A stretch of 64,000 nucleotides of DNA from Nitrobacter hamburgensis X14 (GCF_000013885.1 NC_007964.1:2714001-2778000), one strand, 5' to 3'; positions 27,360 through 36,454 are shown, counted from the stretch's first letter. Notes: generated from the letters alone by a model not told the origin. A program made the numbers and translations.

Positions 27360-27760
27360 TTTTGCAGAACCTCGTTCGCGGCTTCATCGATTGCTTGCTG
27401 GATACCGTCTTTGTGTGCTTGATACGTCGGCCAAAAGAACGGGCGGGCTGGTTGATGCGACGTGCCAAATTCAAACCCAAGGGCGTAGTCATATTCCACG
27501 CCGCTCCCCTCGCGGACTTCCTTGGTCGTCAATTCGCCACCGGCTTGAACCAACATTTCAAGGTCGGACGCGCCGCGAACGACAACGCAAGAGGCTGCGA
27601 GGTCTCCGGTTGGCTCAGTTTTTTCAAACGACTGAAGCGCCTGCTTTTGCGCGGCCGATAGCAGTTCCGCCTGCTCTCGGATCACGCCGGCTAGTTCTTC
27701 TGTCAGTTTGTCGGGCAGGCTTTCGAGGTAAGCTTGCAAGGTTTTATTATCGTCGCTCAC
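27356..27760 (-). CDS. HK97 gp10-like head-tail/tail-completion protein
   Basis: 134 aa. I choose the GTG whose GTGA overlaps the terminase stop (27757); a GTG three codons upstream is also open. LQAYLESLPDKLTEELAGVI, then GELTTKEVREGSG, YDYALGFEFGTSHQPARPFFWP - the last motif (E-x-G-T-x-x-x-P-A-R-P-F) is the hallmark of the HK97-gp10 family that joins head and tail. Confidence 0.8.
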   Translation of the reverse strand: MSDDNKTLQAYLESLPDKLTEELAGVIREQAELLSAAQKQALQSFEKTEPTGDLAASCVVVRGASDLEMLVQAGGELTTKEVREGSGVEYDYALGFEFGTSHQPARPFFWPTYQAHKDGIQQAIDEAANEVLQK

Positions 27761-29403
27761 GGCACCCACTCCGAGACGTCAAAGTTTGAATCCAGAAGCC
27801 AATCCTCTACCTTAAAGTTGGGATCGTCATAGACCGAGCGACCGTCGTCACCATGGAACGCGCGTGCCACCGCCATCGTGGTCGCGACCACGCCATCAAG
27901 CGACAACCAGCGTTTGGGCTTGACGAAACGAATTGCCTGCCCCTTCGCGTTCCGTTCCACTTCCACATTGGAGAAGCAGAAGCGCAAAGCAGGATGCCCG
28001 CCATGCTGAACCTGACGCGCGACGATTGCCCGCTCCAATTCGATCATAGGGTCCATCATCGTGATTGGACCTTGCCGCATGGTCACAGCGGGAAGACCGT
28101 CGTCTAAAAGGTTATTGACGACGTTCCGAGCAAGCGCAGGATCGAAACAGATTTCCTGCACGTTGAACCGGTCGCATAGATCACGGATACCAACTTCAAC
28201 GGCCCGGAAGTCGATTACCTCGCCTTGCGTTGCGGTAATGAAGCCGTCGCGCTCCCACTGGATATAAGCTGCGCCCGTGATGTCTGTCCGCTCCTGGAGA
28301 TTCATGCGGGGACAGTAAAACCACGGATGCACGATGTAGCCGCCCGTGCCGTCACGCCACGCGGCGACAATGACGGTCAAATCCGTATTCGAAGAAAGAT
28401 CAACGCCCAACCAGCACGGTTGCCCCGCAAGGGCATCAAGATTGATCGGGTCCGCTCCTTCATCATAGATATCCATTCCGACGAACGGCGATGACGACGA
28501 ATCCGACCAGATATTCAAATTGAGTTGCTTGAAGCTGTCGCGGTCACCGGGACGCTCCCGCCCTTCCCGTGCTAGCTGGCGCAAGCCGTCCAAATCCGGG
28601 TAGCCATGTTTCAGGCCGGGATTGACGCGATGCCAGATTGTTTCATCCTGCCAATCGCAATCCGCTGGCGCTTCAAAGATGACCGGAAGCGTTGCCGGGT
28701 CGTCAATCTCGCCCAAAGCAACCTTACGGGCGTAGCTGTATTGTTCAAAAGCGATGTTCTCTTGCCCGCGCCCTGCCGTGGTAATGATGACATTGAGTGA
28801 TCCTGCCGTCTTAACGAGGCCGGTCTTCAACGCTTCCCAAAGGTCGCGCTTCGGCCAAGCGTGGATTTCGTCCATCAACGTGAAGGACGGTGTTCGACCA
28901 TGCTGCGTCTTTGCGTCGGCGCTGATTGCCTCAACCAGTGAACCGGATCGTTGATCCCGGAAACGGTTGCGATGGTCGATAATGTCCACAACGCGATTGA
29001 TCGTTTTGTGCGACCGGATGATGCCGACCGCTTCCTCGAATGCAATGCGGGCTTGCTTCTGGTCCGCAGCGGCACAAACTACCTGCCCGCCCGGTGTCTT
29101 CTCAGGGCCAATTGAGTGCAACAGGGTCAACGCCGCGCCTAGGCTGGTCTTCCGATTGCCGCGCGGGATCATCGCGAAGACGGTTTTGACAATCCGTGTG
29201 CCGTCAGGATGGCGTGGGCCGTAAATGCGGCGGATCACACGTTCCATCCACCGATCAAGCTGAAACGCATGACCGGGCAACCGGCTCTTGGGGTGTTTCA
29301 GATTCCGAAGGAATTGCACCGCCTTTTCGCCGTGACCAAGCGGATCAGGAATTTCCGAGTCATCATCAATCCATAAAGGATGTGTCGTCTTCATTGTCAT
29401 CAC
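27757..29403 (-). CDS. terL: Terminase large subunit
   Basis: 548 aa, Terminase_1 type. ATPase half: FAMIPRGNRKTSLGAAL is the variant Walker A, TLMDEIHAWP the Walker B with catalytic Glu, and VIITTAGRG the coupling motif. Nuclease half: LGVDLSSNTDLTV with the metal Asp, later ICFDPAL and a DGVVATTMA segment. It pumps DNA into the prohead and cuts it. The start at 29403 overlaps terS by 38 bp; an ATG at 29394 is equally possible. Its place after the connector genes, not before the portal, is unusual. Confidence 0.93.
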   Translation of the reverse strand: MMTMKTTHPLWIDDDSEIPDPLGHGEKAVQFLRNLKHPKSRLPGHAFQLDRWMERVIRRIYGPRHPDGTRIVKTVFAMIPRGNRKTSLGAALTLLHSIGPEKTPGGQVVCAAADQKQARIAFEEAVGIIRSHKTINRVVDIIDHRNRFRDQRSGSLVEAISADAKTQHGRTPSFTLMDEIHAWPKRDLWEALKTGLVKTAGSLNVIITTAGRGQENIAFEQYSYARKVALGEIDDPATLPVIFEAPADCDWQDETIWHRVNPGLKHGYPDLDGLRQLAREGRERPGDRDSFKQLNLNIWSDSSSSPFVGMDIYDEGADPINLDALAGQPCWLGVDLSSNTDLTVIVAAWRDGTGGYIVHPWFYCPRMNLQERTDITGAAYIQWERDGFITATQGEVIDFRAVEVGIRDLCDRFNVQEICFDPALARNVVNNLLDDGLPAVTMRQGPITMMDPMIELERAIVARQVQHGGHPALRFCFSNVEVERNAKGQAIRFVKPKRWLSLDGVVATTMAVARAFHGDDGRSVYDDPNFKVEDWLLDSNFDVSEWVP

Positions 29404-29758
29404 GGATTGAGGGACGGGAACGCGAAACAGGTGTTAGCCCTAGCTCGGCGGCAAGCTGGCGAACTTGGTTTCGTGCATTGATTTGAATCGAAATGGCGGG
29501 ATGCTTCCGAAGACCGTTCGGTGTCGCCACAACCATGCCGTCGCGGTTTACCTGTCGCGTGGAATCGGCAAGCTGTGAAAGCGCGTCGGCATAGGCCGCG
29601 ACGGTGCCAAGATCAGCATTGGTCAGGTGATTGCGTTCGATTAGAATTGTGACGATCTTTCGAAACTCAGCTTTGCCAAGTCGAGACAACCATGCGGGCG
29701 GCGCTGGGACGCTGGTCATTTTGCCCGCGACGATGTTGGCAGGTTTGCGCCCCTTCAT
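29366..29758 (-). CDS. terS: Terminase small subunit (P27 family)
   Basis: 130 aa. Starts MKGRKPANI, the stereotyped opening of P27-type small terminases; helix-turn region LTNADLGTVAAYADALSQL and the NARNQVRQLAAELGLTPVSR ending complete the family pattern. Recognises the packaging site on phage DNA. ATGA overlap with the upstream head-tail adaptor. Confidence 0.88.
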   Translation of the reverse strand: MKGRKPANIVAGKMTSVPAPPAWLSRLGKAEFRKIVTILIERNHLTNADLGTVAAYADALSQLADSTRQVNRDGMVVATPNGLRKHPAISIQINARNQVRQLAAELGLTPVSRSRPSIRDDNEDDTSFMD

Positions 29759-30069
29759 GGCCCTACCCGCTCGCATGTCAGGTCCAGACCAGCGCGGCGT
29801 CCCAGCTCTCGAATGGCCGTGATCTTGAAGGCTTGGCCCTCGAAAACGGCACGGTGCTCAAGGGTAATGCCGGGATAGAAGTAAGTCCGAAAGGTCGCGG
29901 TGCTATCGCTGACGGCGTGTTGTCCTTGTCGGTCATCAATGGACCGCGTGATAAGCTGGGCGCGAAGGGTGACAACCGGCTCCCATGACGTGACCGGTGT
30001 GCGGTATTCGTCAAAGGTCACGGTCGGCGCTTCAATGACAATCACGCGATCAAGGTTGCCGGCGCGCAT
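29755..30069 (-). CDS. Head-tail adaptor (head closure protein)
   Basis: 104 aa. MRAGNLDRVIVIEAPTVT, WEPVVTLRAQLI, FRTYFYPGI and FKITAIRELGRRAGLDLTCER: the beta-barrel plan of the SPP1 gp16/HK97 gp9-type adaptor. Start at the ATG that overlaps the DUF3168 stop; the longer open frame upstream adds no conserved residues. Confidence 0.82.
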   Translation of the reverse strand: MRAGNLDRVIVIEAPTVTFDEYRTPVTSWEPVVTLRAQLITRSIDDRQGQHAVSDSTATFRTYFYPGITLEHRAVFEGQAFKITAIRELGRRAGLDLTCERVGP

Positions 30070-30482
30070 CAAGCAACCTCCCGCATGATCGCCTGAACGT
30101 TCACAACGCCATGGCTCCATTGGTCGGGATCGGGAATAAACCGGGTGTCGTTCACGCTGATATCGGCAATCGTAAAATCGTCAGCATCGATATACTGGCC
30201 CTCGATTTGGGCATCGAAGCTGACAGCATCTACAACCGCACCGACGACTTCCTTTGCAAGTCGCAAACCCGGCTCCTTAATCCAGACGTGCAGCGTGGCA
30301 TGAACGGTCGCAATCACACCGCTATAAACCGCTTGCGATTGTCCGATCAGGATGCAGCGTTCACGTTCCGGCCGTCCGATGGTATCGAGAATTCCGTCCG
30401 GTCCAATGGTTTCCATGATCTCAGCATTGCCGAGCAAGCGACCGGCGATAACTTTCTGTAAGGCGAGCGACGGTTCAGCCAT
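30069..30482 (-). CDS. DUF3168 tail completion protein
   Basis: 137 aa from MAEPSLALQKVIAGRL. HATLHVWIKEPGLRLAKEVVGAVVDAV and the VQAIMREVA ending are characteristic of DUF3168 (SPP1 gp17-like), which caps the tail tube to accept the head. Its presence means that a long tail is, or was, intended. Confidence 0.82.
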   Translation of the reverse strand: MAEPSLALQKVIAGRLLGNAEIMETIGPDGILDTIGRPERERCILIGQSQAVYSGVIATVHATLHVWIKEPGLRLAKEVVGAVVDAVSFDAQIEGQYIDADDFTIADISVNDTRFIPDPDQWSHGVVNVQAIMREVA

Positions 30483-30763
30483 CAGAAGCTCCACGCGCGG
30501 TATGGTTCCAGAAGCTCAAGAAAACCGAACGGCAATGGTTGCGCCGTGATCCCGACGACGGTTGCCTCGCGATTCTGGTAGAGGTGCCCAGTCAGCATCA
30601 GCACCGCCTGATTGACCGGCGCGGGCGTGTTATCGGTCAACTCTCCACCCGTATAAGCCTCGATCCATTCTTTTGCAGCGTCCAAGGTGGATTGGATCAG
30701 CGCATCGTCGGTGTCGAAAGTAATATTCAAATGGGCTTTGGCGTCGGAAAGGGTGACCGTCAT
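30482..30763 (-). CDS. Head-tail connector (HK97 gp6-like)
   Basis: 93 aa from MTVTLSDAKAHLNI. LIQSTLDAAKEWIEAYTG and VNQAVLMLTGHLYQNREA are the conserved helices of the gp6 connector ring that sits under the portal. Overlaps both neighbours by 1-4 bp. Confidence 0.85.
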   Translation of the reverse strand: MTVTLSDAKAHLNITFDTDDALIQSTLDAAKEWIEAYTGGELTDNTPAPVNQAVLMLTGHLYQNREATVVGITAQPLPFGFLELLEPYRAWSF

Positions 30764-30978
30764 CGAATGTGATCCAACCAAGTGCGAGCGCGAATAATGT
30801 CGAGAACGATCGGAGGGAAATTGGACTGCTCAATGCCGCCGTTCGATCGCTTCCATTCGCAAAGGTAACTTCCCTTCGCCAGATCGTAATCGACAATGAG
30901 CATTTCAGGGCCGCCAGATCCCAAACGGACGCTTGTTCCGATCGGTAACGCGAATTTTGTTTCGGCAAGTGTCAGCAT
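30760..30978 (-). CDS. DUF2158-like small protein
   Basis: 72 aa from MLTLAETKFAL. A small beta barrel: VRLGSGGPEMLIVDYD, YLCEWKRSNGGIEQSNFP, as in the YodC/DUF2158 family (V-x-L-x-S-G-G-x-x-M). A second member is at 34472-34654. Function in phages unknown. Confidence 0.65.
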   Translation of the reverse strand: MLTLAETKFALPIGTSVRLGSGGPEMLIVDYDLAKGSYLCEWKRSNGGIEQSNFPPIVLDIIRARTWLDHIR

Positions 30979-30990
30979 GAAAAATACCAA

Positions 30991-31428
30991 TTAAAGACTG
31001 TCGGGAGCGCTGGGGGACATACGGTCAGGGCGGCTTTCTTCGAAGTTCTCGACCCTCCCCCGGTATATGTCTGCCTGCTGAGCGGCCATTAGCTGGTCGA
31101 GACCGTGACGAAGGTCTGCCATCTGCTGTTCCATTTCACGGATGAAGGCGCGAACAGACTGCGAGAGGCGACGATGGGCGGTGTGCATATCGCGCTGGTA
31201 GTCGACCAGTGCAGGCAACGGCAATGCCAGACGGTCCTTCGGCTGCTTTACCTTGGGCTTGCGCTTTCGACCGCGCGTATCCAATGGCGCTGTTAAAGCC
31301 AGCTCCACTGACCAGCCAGCTTTCAGACGCTTCGCGATAAGGTCTGCGCTGATGCCAGTTAATCGCGACCAATCGACAACACTCATTGTTGCGCCTTCAA
31401 AGGTGACCTTGTGAGTATGACGTGGCAC
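30991..31428 (-). CDS. Hypothetical phage protein with HTH-like segment
   Basis: 145 aa. MSVVDWSRLTGISADLIAKR with LKAGWSVELALTAP is a helix-turn-helix-like stretch seen in many proteins coded next to phage HNH genes; a basic linker (RGRKRKPKVKQPKDR) and a helical half (REMEQQMADLRHGLDQLMAA) follow. Probably DNA-binding; role unknown. Start overlaps the HNH stop. Confidence 0.6.
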   Translation of the reverse strand: MPRHTHKVTFEGATMSVVDWSRLTGISADLIAKRLKAGWSVELALTAPLDTRGRKRKPKVKQPKDRLALPLPALVDYQRDMHTAHRRLSQSVRAFIREMEQQMADLRHGLDQLMAAQQADIYRGRVENFEESRPDRMSPSAPDSL

Positions 31429-31763
31429 TAACCTATTTCCTTACTTTGCGTGGTCGTGTCCCGCGCGTTGCAGCGTCGGCAACCGGGCTTCCAATTGGTG
31501 CGGACCATGCGAAGGTCGGGACGTTGCCTGATACTGACGATGTGCCGGACAAGCGTGGCGGGTGCACCGCATTCACAGTATTGGTTCGCAGGCTCAGCCA
31601 GATAAGCAGATGCAGCCTTTTGCCATTCGTGGTCATAGCCGCGCTGCGATGCTGCCGGACGGCGTTTATCTGACTCTGCTTTCCGGCGCTGCACGCATAG
31701 GCAGACCACGTTCGCAGGAACGATCTTACCGCAGGAGCAAACACGCGGGGCTTTGATCGGCAC
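31428..31763 (-). CDS. Phage HNH-type endonuclease
   Basis: 111 aa. Two zinc knuckles: CSCGKIVPANVVCLC, and CECGAPATLVRHIV with CRRCNARDT. The fold is that of head-morphogenesis HNH proteins which work with the terminase at the packaging cut. The usual D-H of the first catalytic step reads R-H here (VRHIVSIRQRPD), and the third position is N-A-R-D, so activity should be treated with caution. TGATG-type coupling on both sides. Confidence 0.7.
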   Translation of the reverse strand: MPIKAPRVCSCGKIVPANVVCLCVQRRKAESDKRRPAASQRGYDHEWQKAASAYLAEPANQYCECGAPATLVRHIVSIRQRPDLRMVRTNWKPGCRRCNARDTTTQSKEIG

Positions 31764-32341
31764 TACGGCACCTGTGCCATTGTATGAATGGTGCTGTCGC
31801 CAAGGGCATTAAGACGAGCGCGCAATTCTGGCGTGACGCCTTCATTCACCTGCTTATCGTCGCCGCCAAAGACTGCCCGCAGAAGTTCAACGCGGCCTTT
31901 TTGAGCGGCGAGAATTTCGGCTGGGCTTGCGTCCCATGCCGCGTTCGGTTCCCAACCAAGCCAACCGGTCGCTATTTCGAACAGTCGTGCGAAATACTCT
32001 TCGTATGGAATCGGCTTGCCGGTTGATGCCGATTCACCGTCTGCATCATCATGGCCGGACAGCTTAAGGACGAATGCCTGTAGCTGGTCGCGAATGGACC
32101 AGACGCTATTCTCAAGGGCGTGCTTGTCGATCTCATAGGCCAGCAAGATAACCAGCCGGGGATCGGCGCAAGCGGCGCTGATCAGATCAAGACAAGCACT
32201 AACGCTGCCACTACCAAGTGCAGCATAAAGGTTCTGTAAGCCATCATAGTCCTTGTGAAGGCGGACAGCGGCCCGCAACGTTGGGCGCAAGGTAAACGTC
32301 TTGCTTCCCACGTTGATCTTGGTTTCGTCTGCGAGCCGCAT
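31763..32341 (-). CDS. Tail-chaperone-like phage protein
   Basis: 192 aa from MRLADETKINVGSKTF, preceded by AAGGGG. TLRPTLRAAVRLHKDYDGLQNLYAALG and the Trp-rich ending WLGWEPNAAWDASPAEILAAQKG resemble tail assembly chaperones of other siphophages. The longer open frame upstream runs into the preceding gene and is rejected. Confidence 0.6.
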   Translation of the reverse strand: MRLADETKINVGSKTFTLRPTLRAAVRLHKDYDGLQNLYAALGSGSVSACLDLISAACADPRLVILLAYEIDKHALENSVWSIRDQLQAFVLKLSGHDDADGESASTGKPIPYEEYFARLFEIATGWLGWEPNAAWDASPAEILAAQKGRVELLRAVFGGDDKQVNEGVTPELRARLNALGDSTIHTMAQVP

Positions 32342-32354
32342 GGTCCGATCCCCT

Positions 32355-32741
32355 TTACGCGACCGGGCGCTGGCTGGCGTTGCCGCGAACGACGACAGCG
32401 CCAACAGCAACCGACGTGCCGCTGTTCTTGGTGACCACGACGCGAATGAAACGCTTGTGGCCGGCGTAACCCTGCTTGAAGCTGGCATCCGCAGTCAGGG
32501 TCGCGGGGAGCGCGCCCGATAGATCACCCGCTGCAACGTCGGCAAAATCGCCGTCCGTCGTGGTGTCCGATTCCTGCATCTTCGCGGTGTAGTCGCCCGA
32601 ACCAGCGACAGCGCCGGTATTGACGACAAGCGCCGCACTTTCGAAGCCGAGCAAATCAATCGCATTGCCCTTGATGGTCGCGGCCTGAACGGCCGGGGAA
32701 AGCGCCAAAACGACGCCGATATTGCTAACAAAATCGCGCAC
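32355..32741 (-). CDS. Capsid-associated hypothetical protein
   Basis: 128 aa, small residues and beta strands, no Cys: VVLALSPAVQAATIKG, LGFESAALVVNTG, HKRFIRVVVTKNSGTSVAVGAV. A protein of this kind directly after the capsid gene could be a head decoration protein or a stand-in for a tail subunit; sequence alone does not decide. 62 bp after the capsid stop. Confidence 0.55.
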   Translation of the reverse strand: MRDFVSNIGVVLALSPAVQAATIKGNAIDLLGFESAALVVNTGAVAGSGDYTAKMQESDTTTDGDFADVAAGDLSGALPATLTADASFKQGYAGHKRFIRVVVTKNSGTSVAVGAVVVRGNASQRPVA

Positions 32742-32803
32742 GGGCTGATCTACCTTTCAAGTTTGATGAAATGGGAGCGGCCTTAGCCGCTCCGGGTTTT
32801 CGG

Positions 32804-33976
32804 TTAGACCGCGCAACGAATCTTTTTGATCGCGGCGGGCTGCACGACAGCCGAGCCGGTCCGGCGCGTTGCGTGAATGCGGGTCATGCCATCGGTGGCG
32901 CGAATGTAGGGGTTGACCAGAAGGCTCAGCGCCAGACGATCAACGATACGGAACGCGGTGGCGATGTCACCGAACAGAATCGGCTCAGCGCCCGCGCCAA
33001 TGTCGGCCATATCGGGAATCTCAATGACCGGACGGCCAAGGATAGTTTCGGGCTGGCCGCTGACATAGCTGGGTTGCCAGAGATAAACGCCCGTCGTGCC
33101 ATCCTTCAGCTTGCGAATGGCCGCAAGGGTGCGGGCATTCATGAGCCACGTTCCCCGACCGCGATAAGCAGCGGGCAGCGAATACATGTGGTCAATGAGC
33201 AGATCAGCCGGATTGGTGCCAAGCGTGGCTGCGTTGCCGGTCGTGGTCGCCGCAACGTCGGCGTTGCTCATGATGCCTTCCGGTGCCAGCGGGCCAACGC
33301 CGGACACGAAAGCCAGTCCTTCCTTCGCTCCGAAGTCTTCCGAAAGTGCTAGCTGCACTTCCGCCTGAGCACTACCGGCGCTATCCGCCAAAAGCTGGTT
33401 GCTGATATCGACGTAGGTGTTCACCTCACGCACGGTGATTTCGGTCTGGCCGAAAGCCGGTTCCGAACCTTCCTGCGATTGAGTTTCACCCTTCCACTTG
33501 GCATTGGTGATACCGGTGCGGCGGGGATACGAAACGGACGGCGCAAGCGTATCGCGAACGATAGCGAGCGCGCGAATGGGCGAGAACTGCACGAGGTCGC
33601 GAATGAACTCGGTCGAAAATTCTGCCGGAGCGAGATAGCCGCCCTGTGTATCGCCGGAGACCGTAAGGGTTTTCAGTTCCAGCGGATCAGTGCGGTCGCC
33701 ATGGCGCAAGTATGCCGCAAGTGCCTTGGTTTCGAGCTTGGCGTCGTTATCGTTATCGCCCTTCAAACCGACGCCGGGCCGGTTCATCTTGGCTTCGATC
33801 TTGTCGAGCCGATCCGCGAGCTTGTTGTCATTTGCGGTCTTGGTCTCGATATCTTTCAGGCGCGCATCAAACGCGGTCTGAAATTCGCTCAGCGACTTTG
33901 TAACCAGTTCAACCGGATCGGTCTCGCCGGCGTCTTTCAATTCGAGGGTATTCAAATTCACTTGGGGTCTTTCCAT
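32804..33976 (-). CDS. Major capsid protein (HK97 fold)
   Basis: 390 aa. N-terminal coiled delta region (~20-75: ELVTKSLSEFQTAFDARLKD, LADRLDKIEAKM) cleaved by the protease, then the HK97 fold: TQGGYLAPAEFSTEFI, ISNQLLADSAGSAQAEV, LLIDHMYSLPAAYRGRGTW, FGDIATAFRIVDR. Starts MERPQVNLN, 1 bp after the protease stop. Its middle part survives as a relic at 18328-18440. Confidence 0.92.
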   Translation of the reverse strand: MERPQVNLNTLELKDAGETDPVELVTKSLSEFQTAFDARLKDIETKTANDNKLADRLDKIEAKMNRPGVGLKGDNDNDAKLETKALAAYLRHGDRTDPLELKTLTVSGDTQGGYLAPAEFSTEFIRDLVQFSPIRALAIVRDTLAPSVSYPRRTGITNAKWKGETQSQEGSEPAFGQTEITVREVNTYVDISNQLLADSAGSAQAEVQLALSEDFGAKEGLAFVSGVGPLAPEGIMSNADVAATTTGNAATLGTNPADLLIDHMYSLPAAYRGRGTWLMNARTLAAIRKLKDGTTGVYLWQPSYVSGQPETILGRPVIEIPDMADIGAGAEPILFGDIATAFRIVDRLALSLLVNPYIRATDGMTRIHATRRTGSAVVQPAAIKKIRCAV

Positions 33977-33977
33977 T

Positions 33978-34475
33978 TTAGGTGTGAAGCGCGGCTGTCG
34001 CGCGGTTGATGGCCTCCGCAATTGCGACAGCCACGTTCATGGATTTCGCGGAGGTGATTCTGGCGCGGGGATGCATCGGATTTTTCACGACGCTGATTTC
34101 GTAAAGGTCCAAGGCGCTGATGACACGATTGCGCCCTTGCGGAGTGGACGCCTTGGTCTTGAAGCCAATCGACAGACCGGAGACCAAGCCGCCCTTGATC
34201 ATGCCGTGGACGGCACGGGCGCGCGGTTGCTCCATGTGCAGCTTGCCCTTGGTAACAAGGCCGTCCGCAGTCTCGGTGATTTCGTCCCACGTCCCGATCA
34301 GGTCATCCGGGTTGTGACCGAACAGCATGGGCATGTTGGCAACCGCGACGTTGAATGCGCCTTTGACGATGACGTCGCCAACTCTGTCCGGCTCTCCGAA
34401 CGGCCATGCATTACCGACGATCTCGCCAGCATCACTGACGCTCAGGGTTGCTTTGATTTCGAGACGGTTGATCAC
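33978..34475 (-). CDS. HK97-family prohead protease
   Basis: 165 aa. Herpesvirus-protease-like fold: GEIVGNAWPFGEPDRVGDVI, the catalytic His in LFGHNPDDLIG, the Ser in VSGLSIGFKT. It removes the capsid delta domain during maturation. Placed before the capsid gene as usual. ATGA overlap upstream. Confidence 0.9.
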   Translation of the reverse strand: MINRLEIKATLSVSDAGEIVGNAWPFGEPDRVGDVIVKGAFNVAVANMPMLFGHNPDDLIGTWDEITETADGLVTKGKLHMEQPRARAVHGMIKGGLVSGLSIGFKTKASTPQGRNRVISALDLYEISVVKNPMHPRARITSAKSMNVAVAIAEAINRATAALHT

Positions 34476-34654
34476 AAGACATGCTCCAAGGTTTCAGCGT
34501 AGAAAGTGCCGCGCCGGGTCATGCCGTCAGCCATCCACACGCAAACAAAGACGAGGCGGCCGCCAACCAAGCCACCGCGTTCAATGACCATTTCCGTTCC
34601 ACCGGATTTCAGCTTGACCAGATGACCAAGGTTTAAGATTTTGCGTTTCGTCAT
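34472..34654 (-). CDS. DUF2158-like small protein, second copy
   Basis: 60 aa. LGHLVKLKSGGTEMVIERGG, VFVCVWMADGMTRRGTFYAE: same plan as the 72-aa protein at 30760 and as YodC. Placed between tail-chaperone-like and protease genes with 4-bp overlaps, so it is a true operon member. Confidence 0.65.
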   Translation of the reverse strand: MTKRKILNLGHLVKLKSGGTEMVIERGGLVGGRLVFVCVWMADGMTRRGTFYAETLEHVL

Positions 34655-34977
34655 GTGGTTTTCGCCTCCTCATGAGTCGGTGCGCCAAACCACGCGCGCT
34701 CCAACGTCTTGGCCGCGATGGGCCAGGTTTCAGCGAAGGGACGGTCCGCGACATAAGCCGCGATCAAAGACGCGGCGCGCTTTGGATCGGTCCCTCCGCC
34801 GATCAATCCGAGACGAATAGTTTCGGAGATATCGCTCTGTGCGAATTGCCGGTTGAATACGCGATGGCAGATTAGGCCTATCGGCCCGCACTTCTGCTCT
34901 AGTTCAACGATCAATGCGGGTGTGAGCCGGAACGTATATTCAGCGTCACCAAAGAACGCGGTATGCGCGGCGCTCAT
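34651..34977 (-). CDS. GTA_TAC-like protein beside the portal gene
   Basis: 108 aa: EYTFRLTPALIVELEQKCG, ISETIRLGLIGGGTDPKRA, YVADRPFAETWPIAAKTLERAWFG. This is a cleaner GTA_TAC match than the copy before the tape measure. A tail chaperone between portal and protease is out of place, which suggests module shuffling or another role. Confidence 0.72.
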   Translation of the reverse strand: MSAAHTAFFGDAEYTFRLTPALIVELEQKCGPIGLICHRVFNRQFAQSDISETIRLGLIGGGTDPKRAASLIAAYVADRPFAETWPIAAKTLERAWFGAPTHEEAKTT

Positions 34978-36161
34978 GTGAGGTTTGCCGTCTGGACGTT
35001 CGGGTTGATGAATTCGTCGCCGCCGGCATAGGGCGGAAGGTTCAGAATCGCCCTCGCCTCGTTCGGATTAAGGACGCGAGCGGCGATGGCCTTCGACAGG
35101 CCTTCCATGCGCGCCGCATAGTTCGCGCGAACAAAGTTGTCAGTCTGGAATTCAGCGAAGTGCGACGGATCGTTGGCAAACAGCTTCAAGCGAAGCTCGC
35201 CTTCCCATGCCGTGATCCAGCGCATCATTGTGAAGTCGAGGAAGTGCTGGGACATTTCTTCCGAATTGCCCCACGTCGCACGGCCCATTTCGTAAAGAAT
35301 GTGCGGCGGGACGCGAAGGTGGCGCGCGATTTCCTCAATCGCGAACTTCCTCATTTCGAGGAACTGAGCATCCACACTGCTCAATGTAAGCTGTTGATAA
35401 GTCAGGTCGCCGGGAAGGACAGCGTTGCTGCCGGTGCCGTCGCCGGAGAATTGCGCGTTGAAAAGCGCCTTGATGTTTTTGACCGCGTCGGGCGTCTTGG
35501 CATCTTTGGCGAGCAATAGGCTACCGGGACGGACGCCGTTCGCGAACAGCTTGTTCGCGTAGCGCTCCAGAACCAGCGCAAGGCCGATGGCGTTGCGGGC
35601 GTCATAGGCGAGACCACGGCCCGACATAGATGGGCTGGGAATGTGCAGGATATTTTCGCGGGCGATCTCCCGCTTATTGGTCCCCTCTTGCACCGTATAG
35701 ATTGGTTCACCGGTGGACCGCTCCACCGTCACCGGAGAAACTTCCGGATCGATGTAATTCAGTTCCAGCAGCTTGCCGTCGGCCCCACGATTGATGAACG
35801 CAAAACCACCGTAAGGCCGCAGCAGCGCATCACGAGTGATCCACTCGCGAAACAGGGCGGCGGGCGTCGAAGGGTCCGCAGCATCGTGCAGGAGCGCATA
35901 GGCCGGGTGATTTGGGGCGCGCTCTTTGGAGCCGTTCGCGCCGCGCTGGTAAACGATCAGGGGTAGCTGCCCGATGGTCTCGCTGATGGCCTGAACGCCG
36001 CACCGGACGGGCGCGCATTCCATGGCGGTGCGGGGCGTGACCACGATCCCGGCAGCGGATGCGCCGCCGCTGAACTGCTCAAAGAGCCACGGATCGGGGT
36101 TCGATACGCCCGACTTGGTTTCGAGGCCTAGGAAGGATTTGAAGCGAGTAACGAATGACAT
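34974..36161 (-). CDS. Portal protein (HK97 family)
   Basis: 395 aa from MSFVTRFKSFLG. VRCGVQAISETIGQLPLIVY, PYGGFAFINRGADGKLLEL, ARENILHIPSPSMSGRGLAY, LRVPPHILYEMGRATWGNSEEMSQHFL are segments of the HK97-type portal family (Pfam Phage_portal). It forms the dodecameric DNA gate. First gene of the leftward operon; 36162-36454 upstream must hold the operon promoter but shows no clear hexamers. Confidence 0.92.
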   Translation of the reverse strand: MSFVTRFKSFLGLETKSGVSNPDPWLFEQFSGGASAAGIVVTPRTAMECAPVRCGVQAISETIGQLPLIVYQRGANGSKERAPNHPAYALLHDAADPSTPAALFREWITRDALLRPYGGFAFINRGADGKLLELNYIDPEVSPVTVERSTGEPIYTVQEGTNKREIARENILHIPSPSMSGRGLAYDARNAIGLALVLERYANKLFANGVRPGSLLLAKDAKTPDAVKNIKALFNAQFSGDGTGSNAVLPGDLTYQQLTLSSVDAQFLEMRKFAIEEIARHLRVPPHILYEMGRATWGNSEEMSQHFLDFTMMRWITAWEGELRLKLFANDPSHFAEFQTDNFVRANYAARMEGLSKAIAARVLNPNEARAILNLPPYAGGDEFINPNVQTANLT

Positions 36162-36454
36162 TCCGATTTCGAGTCGCAAGAGGGTCCAGCTTTTCGCCGG
36201 ACCATTCGCAGTCACTCGGAATGGTCGCCGCCCTATCGGGCGCTGCGGGCCGTCTCACAGTCTCTCGGAGATCACCGCGCAATTCGAAATAAGGTAACGA
36301 AACGATATTCTGTTCAGATACCTTGAATAGTAATAATATTACGGAAAACTACGGCGAAATCAAGGCGAATGCTACAAAACCATGCCCACAATCATGCTAC
36401 AAAAGTCGCACCAGTCGTTCTTATAACTTATTGATTTTGCTTGAAAAATCTCTC

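Noticed and set aside
31428..31763. Restriction role for the phage HNH gene
   Set aside because: It is embedded in the morphogenesis operon with overlapping neighbours, so a packaging role is more likely.
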